12,982 nt of DNA from Oscillibacter sp. (GTDB lineage Bacteria; Bacillota; Clostridia; Oscillospirales; Oscillospiraceae): NCBI GenBank assembly GCA_017380995.1, contig JAFOCY010000131.1, forward strand, positions 1 through 12,982, written 5' to 3'. Positions within the stretch are counted from its first letter, which is position 1; every line of letters starts with the position of its first letter. Both the position numbers and the translations under genes were made by a program. Positions 5,420-12,982 of the stretch are shown here, in pieces. The notes under the pieces are model-generated. The model did no database searches and was not told the DNA's origin. It worked only from the letters and a program-made list of their open reading frames with translations.

Positions 5420-6823
5420 ATGGAGCGTAATCACCCTGCAGCTTACAGGAAAAACTTTCTGCCTTATGCACTTGCCGCTTTCCTGATCGGTATCGCAGGC
5501 GGTTTTTCTACCGTACTGGGACCGGCCTTTGTACAGGATATCGGCATCGCCTATCACAATACCACCTGGACAGCCCTGGCGCAGGCCATGTCCACCGCTG
5601 CCTGCGCTCCCATCCTGGGAAAGCTGGGAGATGTCATCGGGCGGCGGACCACACTACTGGCGGGAATTGCCGTCTATACCCTTGGTAATCTCCTTACTGC
5701 GCTGGCCGGTTCCCTGCTGTTCATGATGGTCGCCCGGTTCATTGTAGGAATCGGAAGCGCTGCCATCACTCCGGTAGTCCTTGCATATATCGTTACAGAG
5801 TTCCCGCAAAACGCAGTGGCTAAGGGCTTTTCCCTGTATATGCTGATCTCCAGCGCCTCCGTGATTTTCGGTCCCACTCTGGGCGGCCTTCTGATCAGTT
5901 CTTACGACTGGCGGACCATGATCTGGATCTGTACCGGAATTTCCGCCGCCGTTTTCCTGGTATGCCTTGTACTCTGCCGCAGCCAAACCCCTGCTGCAAA
6001 AAACACCTTGACCGCATTTGACACCTCCGGCGCTCTTTTGGTGGTGCTCTTTTTCAGCCTTGCGCTGTGTATCCCATCTTTTGGGCAAAATTTCGGATGG
6101 TCCTCCGCCGCATTCATAGGGGTCCTGATCGCTGCGCTGATCTCCCTGGCCGGCCTGTTCCTGGTGGAGCGAAAGGCCAAACATCCCATATTGCCAGGCA
6201 GCTTTCTCAAGCGAAAAGCTTTTATCTTGAGTGTTCTGGCGCTGTTTCTTACCCAGGGATTGATGCAGGCTAACATGACCAACCTCATCGTGTTTGTAAA
6301 TTACACCCAGCCACAAAACTCCGTCATCTCCGGATATGCCATTTCCATTATGTATCTGGGAATGTCCCTTGGTGCGGTGATCCTCGGTCCCCTGGCAGAC
6401 CGTTGGGAGCCCAAAGCCGTGCTGACGGCCTCCTTGCTTTTGACCGGAGCGGGCTGCGCTCTCATGCTGCTTTTTTCTACCGAAACATCCGTCCTTTTTC
6501 TGGCTCTTTCCCTGGGTACGCTTGGCTTCGGGCTGGGTGGAAACGGCACGATCTTTATGAAAGTGGTGCTCTCCGGCGTTCCCGCCCACCAGGCCGGCGC
6601 AGGGACAGGCACTTACGGCCTGTTTCGTGACCTTGCTGCCCCCTTTGGTGTAGCGGTCTTTGTGCCGATGTTCACCAATCAGATCACAAACCTTATCGCA
6701 GCCGGAAGCGATGCGCCCGCTGCGGCAGTCAGCGCCATCGAGGCCCTGGCTATCGCGGAGATCTTCTGCGTCGCCGCAGGCATCGTCATCGTTTTGATGC
6801 TTCCGAACATCCGAAAAAAGTAA
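5420..6823 (+). CDS. MFS transporter, DHA2 (14-helix) drug/metabolite exporter type
   Basis: A 467-residue integral membrane protein with hydrophobic segments along its length, consistent with the 14-helix DHA2 (EmrB/QacA) group of proton-coupled exporters. Motif A is GKLGDVIGRR (67-76), the antiporter motif C is SSASVIFGPTLGG (144-156), and YDWRTMIWI (162-170) is the usual DHA2 sequence before helix 6. A second motif-A-like site, GPLADRWEPKAV, lies in the C-terminal half. GGAGG at 5408-5412 precedes the ATG. It is the first gene of a plus-strand run; the next gene begins 12 bases after its stop. Bacillota also use MFS proteins beside steroid dehydrogenases for bile acid movement, so the downstream dehydrogenase hints at a lipophilic substrate, but specificity cannot be read from the sequence. 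Confidence 0.93.
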   Translation: MERNHPAAYRKNFLPYALAAFLIGIAGGFSTVLGPAFVQDIGIAYHNTTWTALAQAMSTAACAPILGKLGDVIGRRTTLLAGIAVYTLGNLLTALAGSLLFMMVARFIVGIGSAAITPVVLAYIVTEFPQNAVAKGFSLYMLISSASVIFGPTLGGLLISSYDWRTMIWICTGISAAVFLVCLVLCRSQTPAAKNTLTAFDTSGALLVVLFFSLALCIPSFGQNFGWSSAAFIGVLIAALISLAGLFLVERKAKHPILPGSFLKRKAFILSVLALFLTQGLMQANMTNLIVFVNYTQPQNSVISGYAISIMYLGMSLGAVILGPLADRWEPKAVLTASLLLTGAGCALMLLFSTETSVLFLALSLGTLGFGLGGNGTIFMKVVLSGVPAHQAGAGTGTYGLFRDLAAPFGVAVFVPMFTNQITNLIAAGSDAPAAAVSAIEALAIAEIFCVAAGIVIVLMLPNIRKK

Positions 6824-6835
6824 AGGAGCTTCCCT

Positions 6836-7624
6836 ATGAGATTAAACGATAAAGTCATCCTCATCACCGCATCCACCAGAGGGATCGGCCTCGCCTCAGT
6901 CAAAGCCTGCGCAAAGGAAGGCGCCGTGGTCTACATGGCAGCAAGAGACCCGGAGCGCGCAAAGGCAGAGGCGGACCGGCTGAACGCAGAAGGCTGCCGG
7001 GTAAAGTGTGTGTACAACGATGCCACCAAGCCCGAAACATTTATCACTATGGTAGACGAGGTGGTCCAGGATGCGGGGCGTATAGATGTGCTCGTCAATA
7101 ATTTCGGCACCTCCAACCGGCAGAAGGATCTCGACTTTGCAAATACGGACCCCCAGGTTTTTCTGGATACGGTCACCCTCAACTTACGCAGCGTGTTTCT
7201 ATCAAGCCAGGCAGCCGTCCGGTATATGCGAAAAGGCGGAGGCGGCAGCATCATCAATATCTCCTCTATCGGCGGACTGGTGCCGGATCTTTCTCAGGTC
7301 TCCTATGGCACCAGCAAGGCAGCCATCAATTACCTGACAAAGCTCATTGCCGTCCATGAGGCCAAACACAACATCCGCTGCAACGCAGTCCTCCCCGGCA
7401 TGACCGCTACGGACGCGGTGGAAAAAAATCTGACGGAGGAATTCCGCAGTCTCTTCCTCCGCCACATTCCCTTAAAAAGAATGGGCCTGCCTCAGGAGAT
7501 CGCCGCTGCGGTGGTCTATTTTTCCAGCGAGGAATCCGCTTACACCACAGGTCAGATCCTGGCCGTTTCCGGCGGCTTCGGGCTGGCTACACCCATCTAT
7601 GGCGATATGACGCAGTCTGAATAA
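6836..7624 (+). CDS. Short-chain dehydrogenase/reductase, 7-alpha-hydroxysteroid dehydrogenase-like
   Basis: A 262-residue classical SDR, cytosolic. Cofactor motif TASTRGIG (11-18), NNFG (88-91), structural N116, catalytic S144, Y157 and K161 (YGTSK), and RCNAVLPGMTATDA after the active site. R15 and R37 in YMAARD, at the end of the second strand, suggest NADP(H) rather than NAD(H). The STRGIG and VNN(F/Y)G motifs, the RCNAVLPG segment and the C-terminus GGFGLATPIYGDM resemble clostridial 7-alpha-hydroxysteroid dehydrogenases as I recall them (C-terminus like GGFALGTPQYSEF), so oxidation of a bile acid hydroxyl is possible. The SDR class is certain, the substrate is not. AAAGGAG overlapping the exporter stop codon precedes the ATG, so the genes are coupled; 57 bases separate it from the broken gene downstream. 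Confidence 0.95.
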   Translation: MRLNDKVILITASTRGIGLASVKACAKEGAVVYMAARDPERAKAEADRLNAEGCRVKCVYNDATKPETFITMVDEVVQDAGRIDVLVNNFGTSNRQKDLDFANTDPQVFLDTVTLNLRSVFLSSQAAVRYMRKGGGGSIINISSIGGLVPDLSQVSYGTSKAAINYLTKLIAVHEAKHNIRCNAVLPGMTATDAVEKNLTEEFRSLFLRHIPLKRMGLPQEIAAAVVYFSSEESAYTTGQILAVSGGFGLATPIYGDMTQSE

Positions 7625-7681
7625 AGACCGCATTTCCCCGGAAGAACCACACTCCGGCCGGATCAATCAGAGGGATCTACA

Positions 7682-8570
7682 ATGAATTACTATCATGGCG
7701 CAGGCCAAAACCACGCATTCTTAATACCAGACAAAGGACGGAAAATCCCTGGCGCTGATCCCCGCTTATCACATCAGCGCGACAGGGGCGCGCAGCATAT
7801 CCCTGCAGGTCCTTACGGACAGCTCTTCATGGTGGCTGGAATACCCGGAAACGGAATTTCACGCATCTGAAAAACAGTTCCGGATCCAGTTGGGCCAAAA
7901 TATCTTCTGCGAAAAGGAAACCCACCTGCATATAGACCGCGAAGGTCTTTCCCTCCACGGGATCCTGCGCCACGGCCCCTTCTTGCCGCCGGCCTCGGAC
8001 ATCATGGGCCCGTTCCGGTTCTTTTCGGGGATGGAATGCTCTCACGGCGTCATCAGCATGGTACACTCTCTGAATGGGACCGTGACGATAAACGGAGAGG
8101 TTTTGGATTTTTCAGGCGGCACCGGCTATGTGGAAACCGACCGGGGCCGTTCCTTCCCCAGCGCCTATCTCTGGACGCAATGCGCCTGGCGCGAGCCCCA
8201 TCCCAGCAGTTTAATGCTCTCCATTGCCACCATTCCTATGCCAATAGGCCGCTTTACCGGCTGCATTTGCGCGGTGATCCACAATGGACGGGAATACCGT
8301 CTGGCCACCTACCGGGGCGTACGCATCCGGCAATGGTCCGATACCGGCGCAATCATCCAACAGGGAACATACCGCTTGAGCGTGGAGGTGCTGGAGCGCC
8401 GGGGACATCCCCTGCGGGCTCCCGTGGAAGGGGCCATGGGCCGCACCATCCACGAAAGCCTTTGCGCCACATTGCGCTACCGCTTCTGGAAAGGACGGGA
8501 GCTTCTCTTTTCGCACACAGACAGCTGTGCCAGCTTTGAATACGCAGACACGCATCGAACTTCCCTGTAA
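7682..8570 (+). pseudogene. Tocopherol-cyclase-like lipocalin protein, frameshifted near the N-terminus
   Basis: Two frames together encode a protein of the tocopherol cyclase-like family (lipocalin-type barrels binding hydrophobic molecules; bacterial function largely unknown). From ATG 7682 (GAGGG upstream) the first frame reads YYHGAGQNHAF, then leaves the family. The rest continues one frame over from TAC 7725: YQTKDGKSLALIPAYH, LEYPETEF, FRIQLGQNIF, FFSGMECSHGVISMVHSLNG (about 8019-8078), DFSGGTGY, GRSFPSAYLW and an intact C-terminus. The family normally has a FFEGWY(F/Y) motif exactly at the junction (7718-7727). Here 11 bases appear to be missing, which removes EGWY and shifts the frame, leaving TAA in the second frame at 7722. 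A second family residue is changed: the usual KDWG is TDRG (CGG at 8142-8144). A sequencing or assembly error is possible for the indel. The remaining open frame could begin only at TTG 7890, which would lack the first strands. Confidence 0.85.
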
Positions 8571-8598
8571 AAAATCTTAAAGAAAGAAGGCGGCAATC

Positions 8599-10608
8599 AT
8601 GCCCAACCAACTGCAGTTTGAAAAATCTCCTTATCTGCTTCAGCACAAGGAGAATCCCGTAAACTGGCTTCCCTGGGGAAGCGCTGCCTTTGAGATTGCC
8701 CAGGCTGAGGACAAGCCTGTCTTTTTAAGCATCGGCTACTCCACCTGTCATTGGTGTCACGTAATGGCCCACGAATCCTTTGAGGACGAGGATGTGGCCG
8801 CCGCCATCAACCAGGGGTTCATCCCCATCAAGGTAGACCGGGAAGAACGTCCGGATATTGACGCGGTCTACATGGCAGCCTGCGTAGCAATGACTGGCTC
8901 AGGCGGCTGGCCATTGACGGTGCTGATGACGCCCGAGCAAAAACCTTTCTGGACCGGAACCTATCTTTCCAAGAAGGACCTGTTATCCCTCTTAAAAGAA
9001 GGACAGCAGCTGTGGCGGGAAAAACGGGAAACACTGCTCTTCGCCGGCGATGAATTGACCGCCTATTTACAAAAAGAGGAAGCTGTCCGTCCCGGCACGC
9101 CCAAACGGGAGCTGGTCCTTCGGGCAGCCAACCAATATGCCCAGTCCTTTGATCCCCATTGGGGTGGCTTTGGCCGGGCGCCTAAATTCCCAACGCCCCA
9201 TAACCTGATCTTCCTGATGCGCTATGCCAGGCGCACCGGAAATGACAGCGCCATGGATATGGCGGAAAAGACGCTGGAAGCCATGTACCGGGGCGGGTTG
9301 TTTGACCATGTGGGCGGAGGATTTTCCCGCTATTCTACAGATGAACGGTGGCTGGTCCCTCATTTTGAAAAAATGCTCTATGACAACGCCCTGTTGATAT
9401 TTGCCTATACGGAAGCCTTCCAGTTCACCAAAAAGCCCCTCTATGCAATGGTGCTGCGCCGCACAGCAGAGTATGTCCTTCGGGAGCTGGAGGCTCCTCA
9501 GGGCGGTTTCTATTGCGGACAGGACGCCGACAGCGAAGGTATCGAGGGGAAATATTACGTCTTCACTCCGGCGGAACTGGAGGAGCTGCTTGGCAGGGAG
9601 CGAGCCGGCGCCTTCTGCCGCCGGTACAATGTGACTGCCCAGGGAAATTTTGAAGGTTGCAGCATCCCCAATCTGATCGGGCAGCAAGACATTACTGAAG
9701 AGCCCAGCGGCATGGACGCCATCCGCCAACAGCTTCGCGCCTACCGGCTTAAAAGGACCGTCCTTCATAAGGATGATAAGATCCTCACCGCCTGGAACGG
9801 ATTGATGATCGCAGCGCTTGCAAAAGCGGGAGTGGAGGACCCTTCCTATCTGGAAGCGGCAAGCCGGGCGGCAGCCTTTATCGACAAGTATCTAACCGCA
9901 CAGGATGGACGGCTGCTGGCCCGGTGGCGGGATGGGCAAAGCGATCACCCCGGAAAGCTGGAAGACTATGCGTTCTATGCCTGGGGTCTTCTGGAGCTCT
10001 ACGGAGCCACCCTCCGCATCGAATATTTGGAAAAATCACAGCATTTGGCCGGGCTGCTTCTGGACCACTTCTTCGACCGGGAGCATGGCGGCCTCTACCC
10101 GTACGCCTCTGACGGAGAGCAGCTCCTCACACGGTCAAAAGAGGTCTATGATGGGGCCATGCCCTCAGGCAATGCGGTGGCCGCGCTGGTATTTTCCCGC
10201 CTGGCCCGGCTGACCGGTGAGACGAAGTGGCGTGAGGCCACCCGCCTCCAGCTCTCCTATCTTTCAGCGGCCGTTGAAGCCTATCCGGTGGGACACAGCT
10301 TTACCATGCTGACGCTGCTGGAGGAGCTCTGGCCTTCCATGGAGCTGGTTTGCACGGCAGACCGGGTCCCGGCAGAGCTGACCGCCTTTCTGCGCCGAAA
10401 TCCACATCCCGAAATGAGCGTACTGGTAAAAACACCGGAAAATCAGGACAGGTTATCTGCACTGGCCCCATTTACCCAGGCTTACCCCGTCTCCAGTCAT
10501 GAAACGCTGTACTACCTTTGCCAAAATGGCGCCTGCAGCCAACCGGTCAGCAACATCTCTGAGTTGGAATCTCTTATAGAGCCGCAAATAGGAAAACTGC
10601 CGTCTTAA
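8599..10608 (+). CDS. yyaL: YyaL/SSP411-type protein: thioredoxin-fold domain plus six-hairpin domain
   Basis: A 669-residue protein close to the usual family length. Residues 1-165 are the DUF255 thioredoxin-like domain with [18 protein letters not shown], CxxC pair C50/C53, then KVDREERPD and [11 protein letters not shown]. Residues from about 170 onward form an alpha/alpha-barrel like N-acylglucosamine 2-epimerases and six-hairpin glycosidases: [72 protein letters not shown] and [13 protein letters not shown]. No signal peptide; cytosolic. The exact reaction of the family is not established; a redox-linked sugar-handling role has been suggested from the folds. The start ATG 8599 follows AAGGCGG, 28 bases after the end of the broken lipocalin gene, so it is the last gene of the plus-strand run. 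I see no convincing terminator after it. Confidence 0.95.
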   Translation: MPNQLQFEKSPYLLQHKENPVNWLPWGSAAFEIAQAEDKPVFLSIGYSTCHWCHVMAHESFEDEDVAAAINQGFIPIKVDREERPDIDAVYMAACVAMTGSGGWPLTVLMTPEQKPFWTGTYLSKKDLLSLLKEGQQLWREKRETLLFAGDELTAYLQKEEAVRPGTPKRELVLRAANQYAQSFDPHWGGFGRAPKFPTPHNLIFLMRYARRTGNDSAMDMAEKTLEAMYRGGLFDHVGGGFSRYSTDERWLVPHFEKMLYDNALLIFAYTEAFQFTKKPLYAMVLRRTAEYVLRELEAPQGGFYCGQDADSEGIEGKYYVFTPAELEELLGRERAGAFCRRYNVTAQGNFEGCSIPNLIGQQDITEEPSGMDAIRQQLRAYRLKRTVLHKDDKILTAWNGLMIAALAKAGVEDPSYLEAASRAAAFIDKYLTAQDGRLLARWRDGQSDHPGKLEDYAFYAWGLLELYGATLRIEYLEKSQHLAGLLLDHFFDREHGGLYPYASDGEQLLTRSKEVYDGAMPSGNAVAALVFSRLARLTGETKWREATRLQLSYLSAAVEAYPVGHSFTMLTLLEELWPSMELVCTADRVPAELTAFLRRNPHPEMSVLVKTPENQDRLSALAPFTQAYPVSSHETLYYLCQNGACSQPVSNISELESLIEPQIGKLPS

Positions 10609-10649
10609 GCTGATTTCTCCGTATTTCCGGCACTTTCAGCAAAATATGA

Positions 10650-10678
10650 TTGACAGATAATCACCCGGGTGCTAAAAT
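10650..10678 (+). promoter_or_regulatory. Sigma-A promoter of the lysC-ddh operon
   Basis: TTGACA (10650-10655) and TAAAAT (10673-10678) are separated by exactly 17 bases: a perfect -35 and a five-of-six -10. Transcription should begin around 10685, just before the basal helix of the lysine riboswitch, so the position agrees with the RNA element it has to produce. Confidence 0.88.
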
Positions 10679-10703
10679 TAAAAAATCTTATGTTTCTCAT
10701 ATA

Positions 10704-10877
10704 ACAGTTAAAAGATAGAGGTGCAGTTGCCAAGAGTCACATATGTGGAAGGGGTCGCTTCCCGTTGCATATGTAAAAGGGGCCGCTGCCGAAGGAGGAT
10801 GAGGCGCAAGTCCTTCTGGTCAAACAAATAAGATTTGCTTGACTGTCGCGAAAGCGGAGAGCTATGGATTAATTGTG
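10704..10877 (+). ncRNA. Lysine riboswitch (L box) aptamer
   Basis: The conserved segments appear in family order: GATAGAGGTGC (10714-10724), CAAGAGT (10731-10737), AGGGGCCGCTGCCGAAG (10778-10794), CTGTC (10843-10847) and GGAGAGCTAT (10856-10865). Helices can be read: ACATATG with CATATGT, GGAAG with CTTCC, GAAGGA with TCCTTC, GTCAA (10819-10823) with TTGAC (10839-10843) continuing CAAAT/ATTTG, and CGC-GAAA-GCG (10847-10856). The basal helix P1 pairs ATAG (10715-10718) with CTAT (10862-10865) and, beyond an internal loop, ACAGTTAA (10704-10711) with TTAATTGT (10869-10876). Binding lysine stabilises P1 and should stop transcription at the downstream terminator. The next gene is aspartokinase, the first committed enzyme of lysine synthesis, as expected. 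Confidence 0.95.
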
Positions 10878-10921
10878 ACTTCCCTTTTGATCCCAGCGGG
10901 TCTTCTCGGAATTCATTTGCA

Positions 10922-10956
10922 AAACACAGCTAACCGTTCGTTAGTTGTGTTTTTTT
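10922..10956 (+). terminator. Riboswitch-controlled terminator before lysC
   Basis: AAACACAGCTAAC (10922-10934) pairs with 10940-10952 around a 5-base loop (one G-U pair), ending in a run of seven T. Its 5' arm CACAGCTAA (10925-10933) can instead pair with TTAATTGTG (10869-10877), with one mismatch and one G-U pair. That is the 3' strand of the aptamer's P1 helix, so aptamer plus terminator and antiterminator are mutually exclusive. Confidence 0.92.
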
Positions 10957-11029
10957 GTTTTATCCCGCATTTTATGCGAATATTACATTGATCTGATATC
11001 TGATATACAAACATCAGGAGGAATCTGCT

Positions 11030-12352
11030 GTGTCTAAAACCGTCGTAAAATTTGGCGGAAGTTCCCTTGCTTCCGCCGCTCAAATAAAGAAGGCTGCCGC
11101 CATTATCCGTTCGGATGAGGCCCGCCGCTTCGTGGTGGTTTCCGCGCCCGGCAAGCGGGACAGCTCCGACACAAAGGTCACGGACCTTCTCTATCGCTGC
11201 TGCGACCTGGCTGCCGCCGGCGAAAAGTTCGACGAGCCCCTTTCCCTGATCCGGGACCGCTTTTCCGGGATCCTGGAGGAGCTTGGCGTAACCATGGATC
11301 TGGGCAGGGAGATCGAGACCATCCGCGCCCACCTTACCAATGGTCCCCAGCGGGAATATATGGCAAGCCGGGGCGAATACCTGAATGCAAAGGTCATCTC
11401 CGCTTATCTTGGCTTTGACTTCCTGGACGCCGCCAAGTGCGTAGTATTCCTGGAGGACGGCAGCTTTGACGCCGAGACCACCAACCAAAAGCTCTCCGCC
11501 GCCATCTCCGGTTCCTCCGGTGTTGTGATCCCCGGCTTCTACGGCGCTACGGGCGACGGGACCATCCGCACCTTCTCCCGCGGCGGCTCCGATGTCACCG
11601 GCGCCATCGTGGCCCGTGCCGCCCAGGCGGACCTGTACGAAAACTGGACGGATGTGTCCGGTATGCTGGCCGCCGACCCCCGCATCGTCCCTGATCCCCG
11701 CAGCATTCATTACATTACTTACCAGGAATTGCGGGAGCTTGCTTATATGGGCGCCTCCGTCATGCACGAGGACGCCGTCTTCCCCGTAAGAAAGGCCGGC
11801 ATTCCCATCAATATCCGCAACACCAACGCCCCCGGCGATGAAGGCACTATGATCGTCCCCACGCTGCCCGAGGGCTATACCAGCCAGCGGGTCACCGGTA
11901 TTGCCGGAAAAACCGGCTTTAGCAGCATCCACATCGAAAAGTCCATGATGAACACCCAAGTGGGCTTTGGTGCAACGCTTTTGCAGATCCTGGCTGCCCA
12001 TGACCTTCCCTTCGAGCATTGCCCCACCGGCATCGACACCATGTCCGTGGTGGTACATACCGACCACTTAGATCCCGTGCGCCAGTCCGTCATGGATGAG
12101 ATCTCCCAGCGCCTCCATCCGGATATTCTGAAGGTGGAAGACGGCCTTGCCATGATCGCCGTCGTAGGCGAAGGTATGGTCTTTTCCAAGGGTACTGCCG
12201 CCGGTATTTTCCAGGCTATTTCCGATGCCGGCATCAACATCCGCATGATCGACCAGGGCTCCAGCGAAATGAACATCATCATCGGTGTTCAGGAAGAGGA
12301 CTACGCCCTTGCCATCAACAGCATCTATCAAAGCGTTATCAAAACTGTTTAA
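11030..12352 (+). CDS. lysC: Aspartate kinase, monofunctional, with tandem ACT domains
   Basis: A 440-residue cytosolic enzyme phosphorylating L-aspartate with ATP, the first step toward lysine, threonine, methionine and diaminopimelate. The amino-acid kinase domain starts with VVKFGGSSLA (K7) and contains GVVIPGFYGATGDG, FSRGGSDVTGA and TDVSGMLAADPRIV. The C-terminal third holds two ACT domains (about 290-440; VTGIAGKTGFSSIHIEK, then MIAVVGEGM and QGSSEMNIIIGV) that usually bind the feedback inhibitor. Length fits single-function aspartokinases; no homoserine dehydrogenase domain is fused. The start is GTG 11030, given by AGGAGGA (11016-11022) with 7 bases spacing and a family-typical N-terminus. 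Expression is controlled by the lysine riboswitch upstream, so lysine is the likely end product sensed, and probably also the ACT ligand. The stop overlaps the ribosome binding site of ddh. Confidence 0.97.
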   Translation: MSKTVVKFGGSSLASAAQIKKAAAIIRSDEARRFVVVSAPGKRDSSDTKVTDLLYRCCDLAAAGEKFDEPLSLIRDRFSGILEELGVTMDLGREIETIRAHLTNGPQREYMASRGEYLNAKVISAYLGFDFLDAAKCVVFLEDGSFDAETTNQKLSAAISGSSGVVIPGFYGATGDGTIRTFSRGGSDVTGAIVARAAQADLYENWTDVSGMLAADPRIVPDPRSIHYITYQELRELAYMGASVMHEDAVFPVRKAGIPINIRNTNAPGDEGTMIVPTLPEGYTSQRVTGIAGKTGFSSIHIEKSMMNTQVGFGATLLQILAAHDLPFEHCPTGIDTMSVVVHTDHLDPVRQSVMDEISQRLHPDILKVEDGLAMIAVVGEGMVFSKGTAAGIFQAISDAGINIRMIDQGSSEMNIIIGVQEEDYALAINSIYQSVIKTV

Positions 12353-12364
12353 GGAGATCCGCAT

Positions 12365-12982
12365 ATGAGAATTGGTATTTACGGATACGGCAATCTGGGC
12401 CGCGGCGTGGAATGCGCCATCGCCAAGAATCCGGATATGACATTGAGTGCCGTCTTTACCCGCCGTGATCCCGCCGCACTGCACATCGCCACCGCAGGTG
12501 TTCCTGTTGTAGCGGCAGCGGATATCGAGCAGTGGAAGGACAAGGTGGATGTCCTCATCCTCTGCGGCGGCAGCGCCACCGATCTTCCCAAAATGACTCC
12601 CGCACTGGCTGCCCACTTCCATGTGGTGGACTCCTACGACAACCATGGCAGCATCCCCTGCCACTACGAAGCAGTGGACGCCGCTGCAAAGGCCGCCGGC
12701 CATGTGGCCCTCATCTCCTGCGGCTGGGATCCCGGTATGTTCTCTCTCAACCGCCTGTATTCCAACTGCATCCTGCCCGACGGCAATGACTATACCTTCT
12801 GGGGCCGCGGCGTTTCCCAGGGCCACTCCGATGCCATTCGCCGCATTGAGGGCGTTTTGGACGCAAGACAGTATACCGTTCCTGTGGCGGAGGCCATGGA
12901 CCGGGTCCGCCGGGGGGAAAATCCCACCCTCTCCACCCGGGAAAAGCACCGCCGCGAGTGCTATGTGGTGGCTGCCCCCGGC
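12365..12982 (+). CDS. ddh: meso-Diaminopimelate D-dehydrogenase, truncated by the right edge
   Basis: The first 206 residues of an enzyme of roughly 320. It makes meso-diaminopimelate directly from tetrahydrodipicolinate, ammonia and NADPH, replacing four steps of the acylated pathways, and supplies both lysine and peptidoglycan. N-terminal dinucleotide motif IGIYGYGNLGRGVE (3-16), then LILCGGSATDLP, VVDSYDNHGSIPCH, ISCGWDPGMFSLNR and FWGRGVSQGHSDAIRRIEGV, all matching the Corynebacterium-type enzyme in order; the sequence stays in frame to the last base. AAGGAG (12351-12356) overlaps the lysC TAA and lies 8 bases before the ATG, so the two are translationally linked and share the lysine riboswitch. 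Confidence 0.96.
   Translation, partial: MRIGIYGYGNLGRGVECAIAKNPDMTLSAVFTRRDPAALHIATAGVPVVAAADIEQWKDKVDVLILCGGSATDLPKMTPALAAHFHVVDSYDNHGSIPCHYEAVDAAAKAAGHVALISCGWDPGMFSLNRLYSNCILPDGNDYTFWGRGVSQGHSDAIRRIEGVLDARQYTVPVAEAMDRVRRGENPTLSTREKHRRECYVVAAPG

Noticed and set aside
5654..6589. A 311-residue minus-strand open frame across the exporter gene
   Set aside because: Its composition (rich in Gln, Gly, His and Lys, no domain) is that of an antisense shadow of a membrane-protein gene; the plus strand encodes a clear MFS protein.
10913..12949. Long minus-strand open frames opposite lysC and ddh
   Set aside because: They are antisense shadows of GC-rich third positions; both plus-strand genes match well-known families along their full visible length.

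Overview
The window looks like chromosomal DNA of an anaerobic Bacillota, most likely a gut Clostridia or Oscillospiraceae-type organism. Indications are strong AGGAGG ribosome binding sites, sigma-A promoters, a lysine riboswitch, a class I superoxide reductase (typical of anaerobes) and the dehydrogenase variant of lysine synthesis. This placement is inference; no marker gene fixes the species. Layout, left to right. (1) Positions 1-175 hold the first five bases of a minus-strand gene leaving the left edge, with a hairpin able to hide its ribosome binding site, plus two further hairpins; the one at 136-171 is a bidirectional terminator. (2) Positions 176-2766, minus strand, are a translationally coupled two-component pair: a seven-helix LytS-type sensor kinase and a response regulator with a SARP/OmpR-like winged helix. 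An extended -10 promoter with a tandem heptamer directly upstream drives them. (3) Positions 2938-3177 carry tandem 11-bp repeats, a strong hairpin and only the 3' half of a tRNA-Arg(CCG), cut at its anticodon loop and followed by the tRNA terminator. This is what the displaced end (attR) of an integrative element looks like. By that geometry the DNA to the left, including the two-component system, is element and the DNA to the right is host chromosome; no integrase is in the window. (4) Positions 3225-5307, minus strand, are an oxidative-stress operon: desulfoferrodoxin/superoxide reductase followed by a flavoprotein disulfide reductase in which the redox domain that AhpF carries at its N-terminus is fused to the C-terminus. 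(5) Positions 5420-10608, plus strand, are four genes transcribed divergently from that operon: a DHA2-type exporter, a short-chain dehydrogenase close to 7-alpha-hydroxysteroid dehydrogenases, a tocopherol-cyclase-like lipocalin broken by a frameshift, and a YyaL-type thioredoxin-fold protein. Together they suggest modification and export of a lipophilic compound, possibly a bile acid, though the substrate is not shown by the sequence. (6) From 10650 to the right edge is a lysine-controlled operon: sigma-A promoter, lysine riboswitch, terminator, aspartokinase (lysC) and the start of meso-diaminopimelate dehydrogenase (ddh). The switch is complete in sequence: the 3' strand of its basal helix can pair either within the aptamer or with the 5' arm of the terminator.
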